A stretch of DNA of 64,000 nt from Madurella fahalii (Eukaryota > Ascomycota > Sordariomycetes > Sordariales), in NCBI GenBank assembly GCA_029876055.1, contig CM056874.1, positions 7,130,001 through 7,194,000 on the forward strand. The letters are read 5' to 3'. The notes beneath the pieces are model-generated. The model was not told the DNA's origin, made no database searches, and saw only the letters and a program-made list of their open reading frames with translations. Shown one piece after another: positions 36,645-48,015 of this stretch. Within the stretch, counting starts at the first letter, position 1, and the number at the start of each line of letters is the position of its first letter. The translations under genes were made by a program, and so were the position numbers.

Positions 36645-39505
36645 TCAATAGTTGAGCTCACCACCGCCACCACCAGACACCTGATCGAGATCCTCATAGC
36701 TCTTGATAGTCCGCCCCTGAACCGCCTCGCGGGGACCCATGGCGGCGCCACCGGCCGCACCGTCACCCCATCTATTAGCTGGGCCGGGACGGCCACGCCC
36801 GCCCATCGCCCCGTTCATGCCGCCGCCATCACCACCCCAGCGCGGGTTGGAGCGGCGGTCATAAGGGCCGGCCCGGTTCTGGAACCGGCTGCCTCCCCCC
36901 ATGGCGCCACCGCGGCGGATGGGACCGGAGCCGCGCTCGTCCCCGCCCGAAGCGTGCCAACCTGCGGTGGCACCCATCGGGTTGGCGCCCATCATACTCG
37001 GCGGGAACATGGGCATGGGGAAGCCCGGGAAGTTGAGCATGTTGTTCATGGCGTAGTTCTGGAGGTTGAAGCCGCGCGGAGTGCCCGTCGGCTGTTGACC
37101 GTTGGAGGGCGGGAAGTGCCCGTTGGAGTTTGCATCGGTCCGAGACGGCGCGATGTGCGCAGGGTCAATGACGTAGGCATTGATCAACTCGAACTACAGT
37201 CCTTCGTTAGTATGGCCATGATTCTCCGAGTCTTCAACAAACAGGTATCTCACCTCTTCCTTCAGCTTCTCTAACCACTCTGTGTGACGCTTCTCGACGT
37301 GTTTACGCCAGAAATGCTCCTCCTTAAACAGCTTAGTGCACTCTGGCACCCTGCAGCGCCACTTGTGCTCGTCTTCCTGTTTGACGTGCTTGGCGAGCTC
37401 CTCGTTAACAGCATCCTCCACCGGCTTCCCGCCCAGTTTCCGGATGTCAACCGATTCCGGGCGCAGAATCTGGTTGATCTTATCCTCGAACGTCTTGACC
37501 CAATTGTAGGCACGCTGCAGCTGCTGTTCAGTCTTGCTTGAGGCACGGAACTTGCGCTCTCCCTCAGGCGCTTCTCCCTCCTCGATATCCTCGGTGTCCT
37601 TGCGCTTCTTGGCCGGGAAGGGATCACCGTTGGCGCTCGCCTGGGCCACAGCTTTAGCGGTTGAAGATAGGGTGCTCCTGGGCCGACGAAGGTGCCCGCC
37701 AGGGCATTTTCGGGTCAGCTCGTGGATCGAATCGCTCTCGAACACGCAGAAGAAGCAGAAATTGAAGACGCGGCGGAGGTACTCTATGGTGAGATCCAGG
37801 CGCTTCTTGGCAACCAAGAGGTCAATGTCATCAACCTCGTCGTCCACCATTCCCTCATCCTCGTCATCCTCGCCTTCTACGACCATCGACTCCTCCCCTT
37901 CTTCGACCTCGGCATCCATGGCGTCATCCATGCCAATTGCCCTATCCTTTTTCGGCTTCTTGACCGGAGAGACCGGCGCAGCAGGGTGGAGTTTCCCTTC
38001 AAGCCGTAGTTTATCAACGTGCTCTTCAATCTGCAAAGCCGCGTTGAAGTCGGACCCAAAGTCGCTCTCGAACTTGCTGATCAGTTCTGTAGCGAGTTGA
38101 AGGTCTTTACGGATGCGGTCGGGAGCCGAGAAAAGATCCCACAATGCCTTCTTTCTTGGGTGTGTGGGCGGATTATGGACGCCGACGTGGCAGGTAAAGT
38201 CGCCCCGTTGCTCGTCCTTGACCGTCTTGCCGTTGATGGCATCAAGGGCTCTCTCTGCAGTTGAGAGAGGGGCTGCAGGTTTGGATTCGCCATCCTCTTC
38301 GTCCTTTACATCATCACTCTCTGCACCGACAGGAGCTTCTGGGGCGGGGTGGAGCATGATCCAGCCGATTCGGTGGTACCGTTTACTGGGGTTGGGATCG
38401 CTGAGAGACAACCACTTGAAGCCACCTTCTCCCTCGCCGAGGTGCTCCTTGCAGAAGGCCTCGAGATTTGCGCGGCTAACAGAAGGTGCAATCGTTTTGA
38501 TAAGGAGTGTTGGCTGGAAGAGACTCTCATCCCTAATCTCGACACTGTTGGCGGGCACCAAATCGCCCACGCCAAGAACTTCATTTGCGGCGGTTGCTTC
38601 GCCTTCTTCTTTCTCAACCACACCGCCCGCCCCGTTGCTCTCGCTCTTAGGGATGCCTTCAAGGGAGAACTCGTCGAGAGCCCCGGAAGCGAGGTCTTGC
38701 TCCCACCGGGCGTATGCGCCGCGGCGTAACTCGTGTAGTTGCTGTCGGAAGGCGTCCCTAATCTCAGGGACATAGCGTTCTCTGAACCACTGCTCATCTT
38801 TGTGCTGCTTGACGAAGGCTTGGGCCATCTTGGCCTGGAGGTCCTCTTTGTAGGCGTCATAAGCCACCTGAATTTTGGCCTTTTCCTTTTCGCGCTCTTC
38901 TTGGGCCTCGCGCGGGCCACGGATACGCTCCGGCTCGCGACGACGGCCCATCCTCAGCCGCTCCTTCTCTTCTTTGATCCTTTCGTTGGCCCTCCACCAC
39001 TCGCCAAAGTACGAGAAGCCAACCTGGTAGGGAAGCTTGAGGGGGTCCGGAATCGGGTTAGTTAAAGGCTGTGGTGGGGCCGCATCCTGACCAGGGACAT
39101 AACGGTCGATGTTGGCGGGCGGCGAACCGATCCTGCGAGCGCGGTCATCCCGATCCCGAGTGCCAGCGTACTCATCACGTCCACGACCTCTCGGTTCGTA
39201 CCGATCAACTGCGGCAGGGGAGCGCGATCGACGTCGGCTACGATCTGTACCTAAAACACCATGTAAGTAAGCAAACGACGAAGAATAAGAAACCGGCGAC
39301 AGGGCGGGAGATAATAGGCTGCGGAGTTTCCCAAACCCGCGGGAGAAGAATGAAATGGAGCGGTCAAGAAAGTTGGCAACGCACCAGGCGACCTGCTGCG
39401 GTAGAAGCTGTCTCCTCTCTCATCCTTGTTTCTCGCATCGTCCCTCCCGTTCCAGCCGCGGTCGCCGGGGGAGCGGACCGAATCGCGATAATGGAACATA
39501 TCCAT
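36645..39505 (-). CDS. ARS2: Ars2 / SERRATE-family zinc finger protein
   Basis: The three exons are 39505-39385, 39250-37254 and 37193-36645, giving 888 aa. The first is an Arg/Ser/Asp-rich start (MDMFHYRDSVRSPGDRGWNG). The second carries the SERRATE/Ars2 N-terminal block (LPYQVGFSYFGEWWRANERI; KEDLQAKMAQAFVKQHKDEQ), acidic linkers and an RRM-like middle. A single C2H2 zinc finger follows, CRVPECTKLFKEEHFWRKHV...H, near residues 673-696. The last exon encodes the conserved LINAYVIDPAHIAPSRTDAN and an RG/GG-rich tail with the terminal motif IKSYEDLDQV. The 60-bp final intron has no in-frame stop until near its end and splices EEL-type coding sequence to FELINA. Ars2 links the nuclear cap-binding complex to RNA processing and decay. 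Confidence 0.94.
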
Positions 39506-40554
39506 AGTTATCAAAGGGCCGGTGTGATTTATTTAGTCTTTCGAGCGCTGCGCAGGATGCAAAGGTCGAGGTAAGGGAGGGACGAGATAGAAGAAAGGCG
39601 GTTGGCGTCGTTGGTGGTTCGCGTTCTGTCGTGCGCTTCCGAGACCTTGTTTGCCGCTTGCCCTAGGTTATAGAATTATGGGGGGGCTTTCATAGATTGA
39701 ACAATTGTTTGTCGCGGGCGACTACTGTTGGGCGGCATGATTGCGGTTAGAAAGAGTAATTCTCGGCGAGGGGGCTGAGACGCAACAAAGATAAGAGAGA
39801 AGTAGGCGGTGGATGGTAATGACAAGCAGATGCAATTAGAAATAAAACATTTGGCGCATGAAGCCGCCAGAAAAGGAGGAGGGTAAGGGCGACAGAGGGG
39901 TGCGGGGGGTTATTTTTTTGCCAGAGAAGGCTGATTCGGTGATCGGGACGATGCAGAGGTGTGTGGAGGTGGGTGATGAGGCTGCCGAGCAGAGTCAAGA
40001 ATGCTCAAGCATGAAGCGCCGTGCTAACTGCAACTCCATATAACTGGAGCGGATAACCGAGGCGAGAAAAATAACGAGATAGGGCAAGCAGAAACAGAAG
40101 AGAAAAAGGGTAAACGAACAATTACATAGAGTTGGCGATGGGCGCTGGATGACTCCCGAACCAAGGCCGATGCGCGCGAGGTTGGCATGCACTCGCGACG
40201 GCGTGGAGTTGTTGGGAGATGGCAATTGCCTGGCGGTCCCACAGCTGCTGATCTGGGTTGGCAGCAAGATCACGTGCGGCTCCACAAGGTAATCGATCAA
40301 GGCGCTGTGTGGGGCTTGGCGTTTCGATGATGGCTGTTGAAAGGGAGAGGAGAATGTGGAATAAAGAAAGGGAAGGTTGACTTGTTCGTGGTAGATTAAA
40401 ATAAATAGGGGCAAGTATGTTGCTATTATTGCCATCAGCTCTATGAGGCGGCGGTTCTAGGACGGCCTATTCTAAGGAAAAAAAGGGTCTTTGGGCCACT
40501 CTGAGCAGACACCGGACACTCAACCACATACAACTCGACCCAAGTACGTCTTGT
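39506..40554. other. Intergenic, no supported gene
   Basis: This 1-kb region lies upstream of the ARS2 gene and downstream of PRP28, which are co-directional. A 146-codon minus-strand frame (39995-40435) is hydrophobic at one end but resembles nothing I know. It is probably chance. Confidence 0.5.
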
Positions 40555-42702
40555 TTACTGCTGCCACGACCCGCCCTTCCCACCAAAACCGCCGCTATCT
40601 TCGACCTTCTTCCCGCGCGTTGGCTTCGACTGCGCGGCCTCGTGGCGCCGCAGTTCCTCAGGCACCTTCGAGATCGAGGATTTGGAGATGATCTGCTTCA
40701 GATCATACATCACCTCGGCGTCCTCATTGCCCAAGAAGGTGATGGCCACACCACTCTTGCCGGCACGACCAGTACGACCGATACGATGCGTGTAGGCTTC
40801 AATGCTCGACGGCATGTTGAAGTTGACAACTAGCGAGACGTCCGGCACGTCAATACCACGCCCCGCTAAGTCTGTGGCCACCAGGATATTCGACTGGCCG
40901 TTGCGCAGCGACGCCAGCGACGCCTCACGCTGTTCCTGCGTCTTGCTACCGTGCAGCGTGACCGTCGAGTGGCCCCATGACTTGATGTCCTTGGCAACCA
41001 TCTCGCAGTTCCGCTTGATGTTGACAAACACAATGATAGGCGGCTTGAACTGTCCGGAATTGAGGATCTCCTGGAGCCTCCGCTTCCTCTTGTCCTCGCC
41101 TGAAATGAACTCGACCCGCTGCTCGACCGTGTCCACGGCCTCGCCCGCGTTGCCGATCGTCACAATGGCCGGCCGCCGAAGATACTTCTTGGCAATCTTC
41201 TCCACCAATGGCGGCATGGTTGCCGTGTACATCATTGTCTGCCGGTACCGGTCTTTACCGCCGAGATACCGGCTCATTAATTGTGGGTTCTCTGCATCTT
41301 CTGTGTCCGGTTTCTCGTTGGTCACCGGCAGAGCGTCAAGGATTTTGGTCAGGGGTTCCTCGAAACCCTGATCGATCATCCGGTCAGCTTCGTCCATGAT
41401 GATGTAACAGCACTGCGAGAACACCAACAGACGCCTTTCAAGACAGTCCACAAGACGGCCCGGCGTCGCGACAATAATCTCTGCGCCGTTGCGGAGCGCA
41501 AATGCTTGCTCTTCCAACGAGTGGCCACCGACGATGCTGACCACGGTGAAGCCCAGGGGCGTAGCAAACTTCTTGGCCTCGGTCTCGATTTGCTGCACCA
41601 GTTCTCTGGTGGGCGCCAGGATCAGGGCATACGGTCCATCGTTCTTGTTGTATTCTGCAAGAGGCGGCAGCTCGGATATGTAGACAAGGAGCGGTAGTAG
41701 AAACGCGGCCGTTTTGCCGGAACCGGTGACGGCGACACCAATCAAGTCCCGTGCTTGCAGCGCGATGGGTATGGCAGCCCGTTGGATCGGAGTGGGCTCG
41801 TCGTAACCGACATTGTGAACGATGTCCAAGAGTCGGCGTGGCAAGTTTGACTCTTGCCAGCTCCGCATCGGGTTTGGAATGGCACCGCCCTTGGTGGCGA
41901 TGCCAAAGTTCTCCTTGAATATGCGCCAGTCGCGTTCCTTCATGTCCTCCAGACTCTTCTCGGACCAGTGTTTCCCCAAGTTCTTGCGCTCCGCTGCTTG
42001 CTTGACGCGCTCGTGCTGCTCCAGGAGTTGCCTGGCGCGCTCCTCTCCCGTCTCTGGATCGCCACGCCGGATGGCCTCGGCTTTCCGCAGAACCAGCTCG
42101 TCAGAATTATCATAGCCTGCCAGTCTAAAGAGGGGATCGGGGCGGTCGGCGTAGATGGGGTCGAACGGCCTGCTGGTGTCATCGTCGGGATCCCAATCAA
42201 AGTTGAACTTATTGGCCGCCGTCCTCCTCCTCTTCTTCTTGGCCGAAAACGTAGACTGGTTAACTTCGGGCCCCATATACCGAGCCCGCAGTTCTGCTTC
42301 GTCGTTCCGCTCCATTTCTGCCCGTTTATGTTCTTCGTCGTTCGCCCGGCCGCGTTTTCCTCCGTGTCGGTGCTCGCCATCACCTGGCGGGCGCATCGCC
42401 TTGGGTCCGGTTGGTATGTCGTGCTGTGTCGTGCGCGATCTTGGTTTGTCGTCCCCGTTGGTGCCGTTCGTACCTTGTGCGCCATTCGTGCCGTTCGTGG
42501 TCCAGCGGTCTAATCCGGTGCGATTCTTCAGTAAAGCTTCTTCCTGCCGCTTGAGTTTCTCCTCTTCCTTTGCCTTCTTTTCTGCTTCCAAGCGCTCGCG
42601 CTCCTTCTTGGGAATCCACCTAGGCTTAGATGCTTGCTCTTCTTCGGCCTTGCGCTGGCGCAGCAGCGCAGCCACGTCTGGCGGTACTCGTCTCGCTGCC
42701 AT
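40555..42702 (-). CDS. PRP28: DEAD-box pre-mRNA splicing helicase Prp28
   Basis: This is a single exon of 715 aa, typical of fungal Prp28/DDX23. A charged N-terminal arm (MAARRVPPDVAALLRQRKAE; RWIPKKERERLEAEKKAKEE) precedes the helicase core. Motifs are Walker A AVTGSGKT (about 322-329), PTRELVQQIETEA (Ia), MDEADRMIDQGFEEP (II, near 435), YTATMPP (III; TAT in place of the usual SAT), RGIDVPDVSLVVNF (V) and HRIGRTGRAG (VI). The insertion LDALPVTNEKPDTEDAENPQ between motifs II and III is characteristic of Prp28. The protein exchanges U1 for U6 at the 5' splice site during spliceosome activation. It is one of three RNA-processing genes in the window, with SF3B6 and ARS2. Confidence 0.97.
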   Translation of the reverse strand: MAARRVPPDVAALLRQRKAEEEQASKPRWIPKKERERLEAEKKAKEEEKLKRQEEALLKNRTGLDRWTTNGTNGAQGTNGTNGDDKPRSRTTQHDIPTGPKAMRPPGDGEHRHGGKRGRANDEEHKRAEMERNDEAELRARYMGPEVNQSTFSAKKKRRRTAANKFNFDWDPDDDTSRPFDPIYADRPDPLFRLAGYDNSDELVLRKAEAIRRGDPETGEERARQLLEQHERVKQAAERKNLGKHWSEKSLEDMKERDWRIFKENFGIATKGGAIPNPMRSWQESNLPRRLLDIVHNVGYDEPTPIQRAAIPIALQARDLIGVAVTGSGKTAAFLLPLLVYISELPPLAEYNKNDGPYALILAPTRELVQQIETEAKKFATPLGFTVVSIVGGHSLEEQAFALRNGAEIIVATPGRLVDCLERRLLVFSQCCYIIMDEADRMIDQGFEEPLTKILDALPVTNEKPDTEDAENPQLMSRYLGGKDRYRQTMMYTATMPPLVEKIAKKYLRRPAIVTIGNAGEAVDTVEQRVEFISGEDKRKRRLQEILNSGQFKPPIIVFVNIKRNCEMVAKDIKSWGHSTVTLHGSKTQEQREASLASLRNGQSNILVATDLAGRGIDVPDVSLVVNFNMPSSIEAYTHRIGRTGRAGKSGVAITFLGNEDAEVMYDLKQIISKSSISKVPEELRRHEAAQSKPTRGKKVEDSGGFGGKGGSWQQ

Positions 42703-44381
42703 GCTTGTATCTAGGGAAAAGTTGATGGTTGCTCGTCAACTTTGGGTTGCACGTTGCAGGCTCTGGATAACATTGGCGGTTTTAGTGGAGCAGCCGAGAT
42801 CTACCAACGTTCTCTCTCGTCGGAAAGCCCATTTCAAGGGTTAGGGTTCTAAGAAGAAGTACACAACCTCTGCTGTAAGCCAGCTCAACTCAGAAAAGTA
42901 AGATGCCGTTTCCCGCTTCATTTTCGTTCTTATTCTTTCCTTTTCTGTTTCCCTTCATCTTGTCTTTTCTCCCCTTCCGCCCCTTCTTCTCCATTTCTTT
43001 GTTTATTTAATGACCGGCATCCCCATTCCACACAGCTAAGCAGAAAGGGTCCCCACAACCCGAAAGACCGCTCCCGCTGTGAAGTCGGCGCGTGTAAGGT
43101 CGGGCCACCACCCCTAGTCCACCAGGGTTCCTCTTCGATGGACCCTCAATCTTATCAGATGATCAGATAAGATTTCTCATCGGATCTAGGCACCTTATTC
43201 GGCATGCTCAGCGCTCCATTGCATCGTAAATTCACGCAGTGGGGAGCCTTCTGAGGCAGCTGGCGCGGTAGCTAATGGCAGGGGTGATATTGTACCCAAT
43301 ACATACAGAGCACGAGGACCACCTGAGCTGTTCCGCAACCCCACGGGCTTCCGCGCTGGAATTCTTTATTTTGACAATCCATGACCGACAACTTTCCCAC
43401 GTCATCTTGGAAGTGTGGTGAAGGGTCGTCGACATGACAGACTGCCGCGGGCAAATCGCCTACCCTCGTGCATGCGTCCGTGGGGTTGCTGCATAGTTGC
43501 ACTCGGCAGTCCGCTGGATCCAGAGCTCTCCGAACCACGCCAGCATGGCCATCTCCGGCACACCTAATATCTACCCGCCCACCGAAAGTGTTGGGGACTT
43601 TGCGTTTGTTGTAGTAACCTCATGCCAAGCGTGCACTTTCCAGGTACATGGTACTCAAGACAACCCAAGACAAGGAAGGCTGTGAACTTGCCCCTCGTCA
43701 ACCCCACCACCAGAACCCCTGTTGCCAAGAGCCCAGAGCTGTTCCAAAAAATTTCGCACGTCGTTCTGCCGAAGCCGTGGCTGCCGGCGCCGGACAGTGC
43801 TGAATTGGAACGCTATCCTGCCTCTGCCCTGATTTCTGACCAGTTTCCCACCGAGGAGACTGCCCCCTTACCCTATGATGTGAGGTTCTTTAAGCCTCTG
43901 CATGTACGGCGAGGTGCCGGTCTCCAAGAGTTTTGTTTCTCTTCAAAACCGTCGGACAAAGCCCGCAGACCGCCCCGCTCCGTTCATCGGGTGTGGTCTT
44001 CTCGTGGGCCGTCTCTCTTTGATGAGCGGTGACTGAGAGATCGAGTCATATGTATGAGTGATGCCGTTAGGTTGCGCTCTGCATTCAGAACAAACAACAT
44101 CTTGTCTTCATTCCTGTTCCATTGTTTGCTCACTTGGGACAAGGCGGCGTTTGCCCTTCAATTTTCCTAGCCTGCAGCGCAGCAGCGTACGTATCGTCTC
44201 AGGTCACTACCCAACGAGGCTGCTCTGCAGGGGCACTCATCCACACCCCGGGCGGTCTCACAGCCCACGCGGGGGTTGGTTGCAAACGCAGTGAAACTGG
44301 TATTTGACGACCAGTTCGAGTTGCTGGTCTTTGAACTTGTCCTCGACCTCTCCACTTTACTTTAATTCACAATCAGCCATC
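42703..44381. other. Long divergent intergenic region with paired GATA sites
   Basis: This 1.7-kb region lies between PRP28 (minus) and the ornithine carrier gene (plus). It includes a pyrimidine-rich stretch at about 42930-43005 and two GATA elements in inverted orientation at 43151-43171. A plus-strand frame of 136 codons (43622-44032) has no recognisable feature and I do not call it a gene. Confidence 0.55.
43151..43171. promoter_or_regulatory. Inverted pair of GATA elements
   Basis: CTTATC (43151-43156) and GATAAG (43166-43171) form a 6-bp perfect inverted repeat with a 9-nt spacer. Each arm with its neighbours matches the HGATAR core bound by fungal GATA factors. NIT2/AreA-type nitrogen regulators favour two close sites. 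It lies 1.2 kb upstream of the ornithine carrier gene and 0.45 kb upstream of PRP28, so the target is unclear. Confidence 0.35.
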
Positions 44382-45481
44382 ATGGAGCCGGTAACCACTC
44401 GGCAAGGCGGCCTCAAAACCGAAACTCCCCTTTCAGTAGCCACCACTACGCCCGTACCTCTCAAGCCCAGAACGGCAGTCATGGAGGCTGTCGAAGACAT
44501 TGTCTACGGTTCTGTAAGTGTCTACCTTGCTCTCCAATGTTTTAGCCCATCGTTTCTGACATACTTTTTCTTAGGTAGCTGGCATCGTCGGTAAATACAT
44601 CGAATATCCCTTCGACACAGTTAAGGTTCGCCTCCAGTCACAACCCGACCACCTTCCGCTGCGGTACAAGGGCCCCCTCGACTGTTTCGGCCAGTCAATC
44701 CGGGCCGACGGGTTCCTCGGACTCTACCGGGGCATCAGCGCCCCGCTGGTCGGCGCCGCCATCGAGAACAGCAGCCTCTTCTTCTGGGAGCGCATCGGCC
44801 GCGCCGTGGTCTACGCCTCTGGATACGCGCCGCGCGACCAGCCCCTGCCTCTCTCGGCGCTCTGGATGACGGGCGCCTTCTCGGGTGCCATGACCTCGTT
44901 CCTCTTGACCCCAGTCGAGCTGGTCAAGTGCAAGATCCAAGTCCCCGGTGGCGCGGCCAGCAACAGCAAAGCGCCGCTAAAGCCCATCCCCGTCATCAAA
45001 GACATCTTCCGACACCAGGGGCTGCGCGGGTTCTGGCACGGCCAGTTGGGCACGCTGATCCGCGAGTCGGGCGGGTGCGCGGCTTGGTTCGGGTCCAAGG
45101 AGACGGTCACGGAGCTCTTTCGGGAGTGGAACCAACGGCGGAACCCGTCGACTGAGGGGGGAAGGGGCGGCTCCCCCAGCCGACGACGACCCCCTCCCGC
45201 TCTGGCAGCAGGCTGTTGCGGGTGCGTCGGCCGGTATGTCGTACAACTTCCTCTTCTTCCCCGCCGACACGATCAAGTCGCGCATGCAGACGACACCGAT
45301 CGGGCAGACGGCGGCCCACCCAAAAACGACGTTCGCCGAGGAGGCCGCTGCGCTGTGGAAGCAGGCCGGGTTGAGGGGTTTCTATCGGGGCTGCGGGATC
45401 ACGGTGTTGCGGTCCGTTCCGAGTTCGGCGTTTATCTTTATAGTCTATGACGGACTCAAGAAGTATTTCCCTATGCAGTAG
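44382..45481 (+). CDS. arg-13: Mitochondrial ornithine carrier (ARG-13/Ort1 type), one-base frame break
   Basis: The exons are 44382-44513 and 44575-45481, with a 61-bp phase-0 intron. Three mitochondrial carrier repeats carry the signatures PFDTVKVRLQ, PVELVKCKIQ and PADTIKSRMQ. Segments such as VAGIVGKYIEYPFDTVKVRL and YKGPLDCFGQSIRADGFLGL match the fungal ornithine/arginine carrier that exports ornithine from mitochondria for cytosolic arginine synthesis. The reading frame changes in the linker between repeats 2 and 3. Removing one G from G6 at 45156-45161 gives STEGEGAAPPADDDPLPLWQ and an uninterrupted protein of about 345 aa ending LKKYFPMQ. An indel in the C5 run at 45173-45177 would also work. 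No plausible intron corrects it, so this is an assembly error or a genuine disabling insertion. Confidence 0.88.
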
Positions 45482-45956
45482 TAGGCAGTGGGCAGTTAGA
45501 GGGATGACATTGATTTTATCAGCATTTATAGAGAGATGCGCAAGGGGCTCGGGCGGTTTGACGCGGCGCGACAACATAGACGGGGAGCATTTTCATCTCT
45601 TATTATGCAGCGGGCGTTGGGTGGTATTCCGGCGGTAGGATAGGCAGGAGGGGAGGGAAACTGCTTTATTATCTGTCTCTCTGCCTAGAAGTGGGAAGGA
45701 GCGCGAGATCCTCGTACTGTCACGTTGGTTGTATGTATGGATAAATACTTTGCAGTGGGACGAGGGGGTTGTGCAAGGTAGAGCGTAGATGACCATCACA
45801 CGCACACACACTGAGTGTGCTTCATTGCTGAATGAAAGCATTGTACATAGACGGAAATACCGTTGCAGAAGAACACACCATAGCCCCTCCTCCCACTTTC
45901 TTCCTTTCATCTTTTTTCCATTCCACTACCTCCGAGTTTACATCGCGTACAGTTGC
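45482..45956. other. Convergent intergenic, no gene seen
   Basis: This is the shared 3' flank of the ornithine carrier gene (plus) and the TspO gene (minus). I see no coding signal. Confidence 0.6.
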
Positions 45957-46690
45957 TCACTCCTTCTTCTCCGCCCGTCCAGCGCCAATACCACCACCCC
46001 TGGTCGTCAAATCCCAGCCGTTCAGATGCCCCGTCGCCGCGGACAGGTAAGTCGCGAACCCGAGCCACGCCACGTACGGCGCCAGCAGCCAGCCGGACAC
46101 ACCGTCGACCTTGGTGCCCCACAGCCAGGCGAGGTACGAGTTGATGCCCAGTAGGGCGGCCGCGTCGGCTGTGGCCAGGGCGGGCCGATTCAGCCCGTAG
46201 AAGAGGGGCATCCAGGCCAGGTTAAGGCCCAGCTGGATCGTATAAAGCGTTGCGCCGTGGCGGGCGGCTGAGATGGTTTCCTATTTTTTGGTAACACAGT
46301 CAGAATGTTTACCAATGGGGAAAAGCGGATGGGAGTGGGGTTTGAATCACGGAGGTGTTGAGCGCAGAGGTGCCTATGTCGATGGCGCGGTGGGCGGCGT
46401 AGCCCATCATCACGTAGAGGGTCGTCCATACGGGGGGGAAGACGGAGGCAGGCGGGCGGAGGGGGGGTTGCTTCGGGGGAGGTGATTGTTGGTGTTCGGT
46501 TCTGTCCGCTGATTCTTTTTAGATAGGAGGTTAGTGAGACTTAAGGAGGGGAAGGGGCGTTGTGCGGTAATGACTTGCGTCTCGTACTGTACCCTATCGC
46601 GCTACCTAGGGCAACAGGCAGAAGGACAGAGGCCGGCAGGCTGGTGAAGACTGCCTCGGGGAGGGTGAGAGAGGGGATGTAGGTCGTCAT
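45957..46690 (-). CDS. TspO/MBR-family translocator protein
   Basis: Three exons are inferred: 46690-46579, 46514-46351 and 46280-45957, giving 199 aa. The start MTTYIPSLTLPEAVFTSLPA is typical of fungal members. The first intron appears to use a GC donor (AGAC|GCAAGT...AAAAG); it is the only join I found that keeps the frame into KQPPLRPPASVFPPVWTTLY. Expected TspO landmarks are present: the PPLRPP...VFPPVWTTLYVMMGYAAHRA block, then RHGATLYTIQLGLNLAWMPL and the helix-5 region LAPYVAWLGFATYLSA. Five membrane helices are visible. Family members bind porphyrins, sterols or isoquinolines; in fungi the role is not settled. The second donor (GTGATT) is also weak. Confidence 0.9.
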
Positions 46691-47386
46691 GTTGAGTATT
46701 GTACCAAAGTATCAATCTCCAGCAGTAGTCTGCGTGAGGATTGTATGAGGAGAATGTTGAACCTGGGGTCCTTAAAAGGCAGGGAGAGCTATGAGGACGA
46801 AGGTATGACGACATCAATGGCTTTACCCGAGACACCTAGGCACTGGTTCACGGCAGAAGCGAAAACCCAGCAATACTGTAAAATGGTTAACCGAACAATA
46901 GATATCGCTACAGTAGCCTATGTTACTCCAATAGTGCCTTCTTAGGTGATAACATCGGAGCTCTGCTCCTCGAGACCAACCAAGTTTGTACGCCATGAAA
47001 ACGCCCATGAGAACACCATAGAGGGACAATCGCCGTTGGAATCGCTCGTTACTTGTGAGGCAAGCAACGGGGTATATACACAACCTAAGAAGCCAGTGTC
47101 TTCGCTGGTTCGAAATTCGACTCTTATTTCCACCGTAGCGCCTGAAATCTAGAGGCGAAGATGCTCTTTGACAGCTGCAGCTTTAACAAAGGTTGAGAGC
47201 AGCTAATTCTGCTAACATTATCTGGCTGGGCGGATAATACATTTATGTGGGTCCGCAACTACAATGAGGGTTAGGGTCAGTAATGCGCTCAGCTGCTTGT
47301 CACTTTTCCGAGACGCCCAAGCGTCGCGACCGAGAAAACCTTCCTGCCCGCCGTCCAACCCACCACGCTGCCGGCCAATTGAGACA
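46691..47386. other. Divergent intergenic region
   Basis: This is the shared promoter region of the TspO gene (minus) and the mL59 gene (plus). It contains no supported gene. Confidence 0.6.
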
Positions 47387-48015
47387 ATGGCGGCACCGAT
47401 ATCAAGAAATGTGCAGTTGGCGATGGCGCTGCCGGCGCGCCTTCGCACCTTTCTAGCACGGTACCCCCCGGCCGCCATCTTGCCCGACAGTGCGACCCCC
47501 GAGACTTTCAAGACGGGTTACCAAGAAGAGACGCCGAATCCGTTCATGCCGACCAAGCACCCCATCACCGGGCGATGGCACGACCCAAAGTACTCGCTGC
47601 GCCGGCAGGCTGAGCTGGTGAAGCTGGCGCGGAAGCATCACGTCGAGGAGCTGCTGCCGTTCACACCCAAAGGCACCGAGGAGAGGTTACGCAAGAGAGT
47701 CGAGCTGGGTCTGCGTGTCAAGGGTACCGGTGTTGGGCAGAAGGTCAAGGGTCACAAGCACGAGCGGCAGCTCCAAGTCAAGTATGTCTGGCTCATCTGC
47801 CAAGTTCTGCTGGGAATTTTGTTTGCTGACTTGGTCGCGCGGCAGGATGGAGAAGAGGAGGCAGGCCATGCTGGAGATGCCCGCACTTATCAAGGAATAC
47901 AGGAAGGTCGGTTAAGGAGTCCTTCCGATGCTTCTGTTCTCTCGGCCGAGTCGCTAACAAGTTATTGCAGTTGCCGAGATGGAAGTTCACGAAGACCGTC
48001 AAGTTCCCGAAATGA
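47387..48015 (+). CDS. mrpl25: Mitochondrial large-subunit ribosomal protein mL59
   Basis: The three exons are 47387-47781, 47846-47906 and 47971-48015, giving 166 aa. Near the start is RNVQLAMALPARLRTFLARY; the conserved core includes NPFMPTKHPITGRWHDPKYS and LRRQAELVKLARKHHVEELL. After a basic stretch (GQKVKGHKHERQLQVK), the second exon gives MEKRRQAMLEMPALIKEYRK. The last 15-codon exon gives LPRWKFTKTVKFPK. The short basic end and overall order match the fungal-specific mitoribosomal protein known in yeast as MrpL25/YmL25. Alternative reading past the 47906 donor runs quickly into a stop, which supports the splice. Confidence 0.88.

Noticed and set aside
43622..44032. 136-codon plus-strand frame
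   Set aside because: There is no domain, no start context or splice support, and nothing I recognise.
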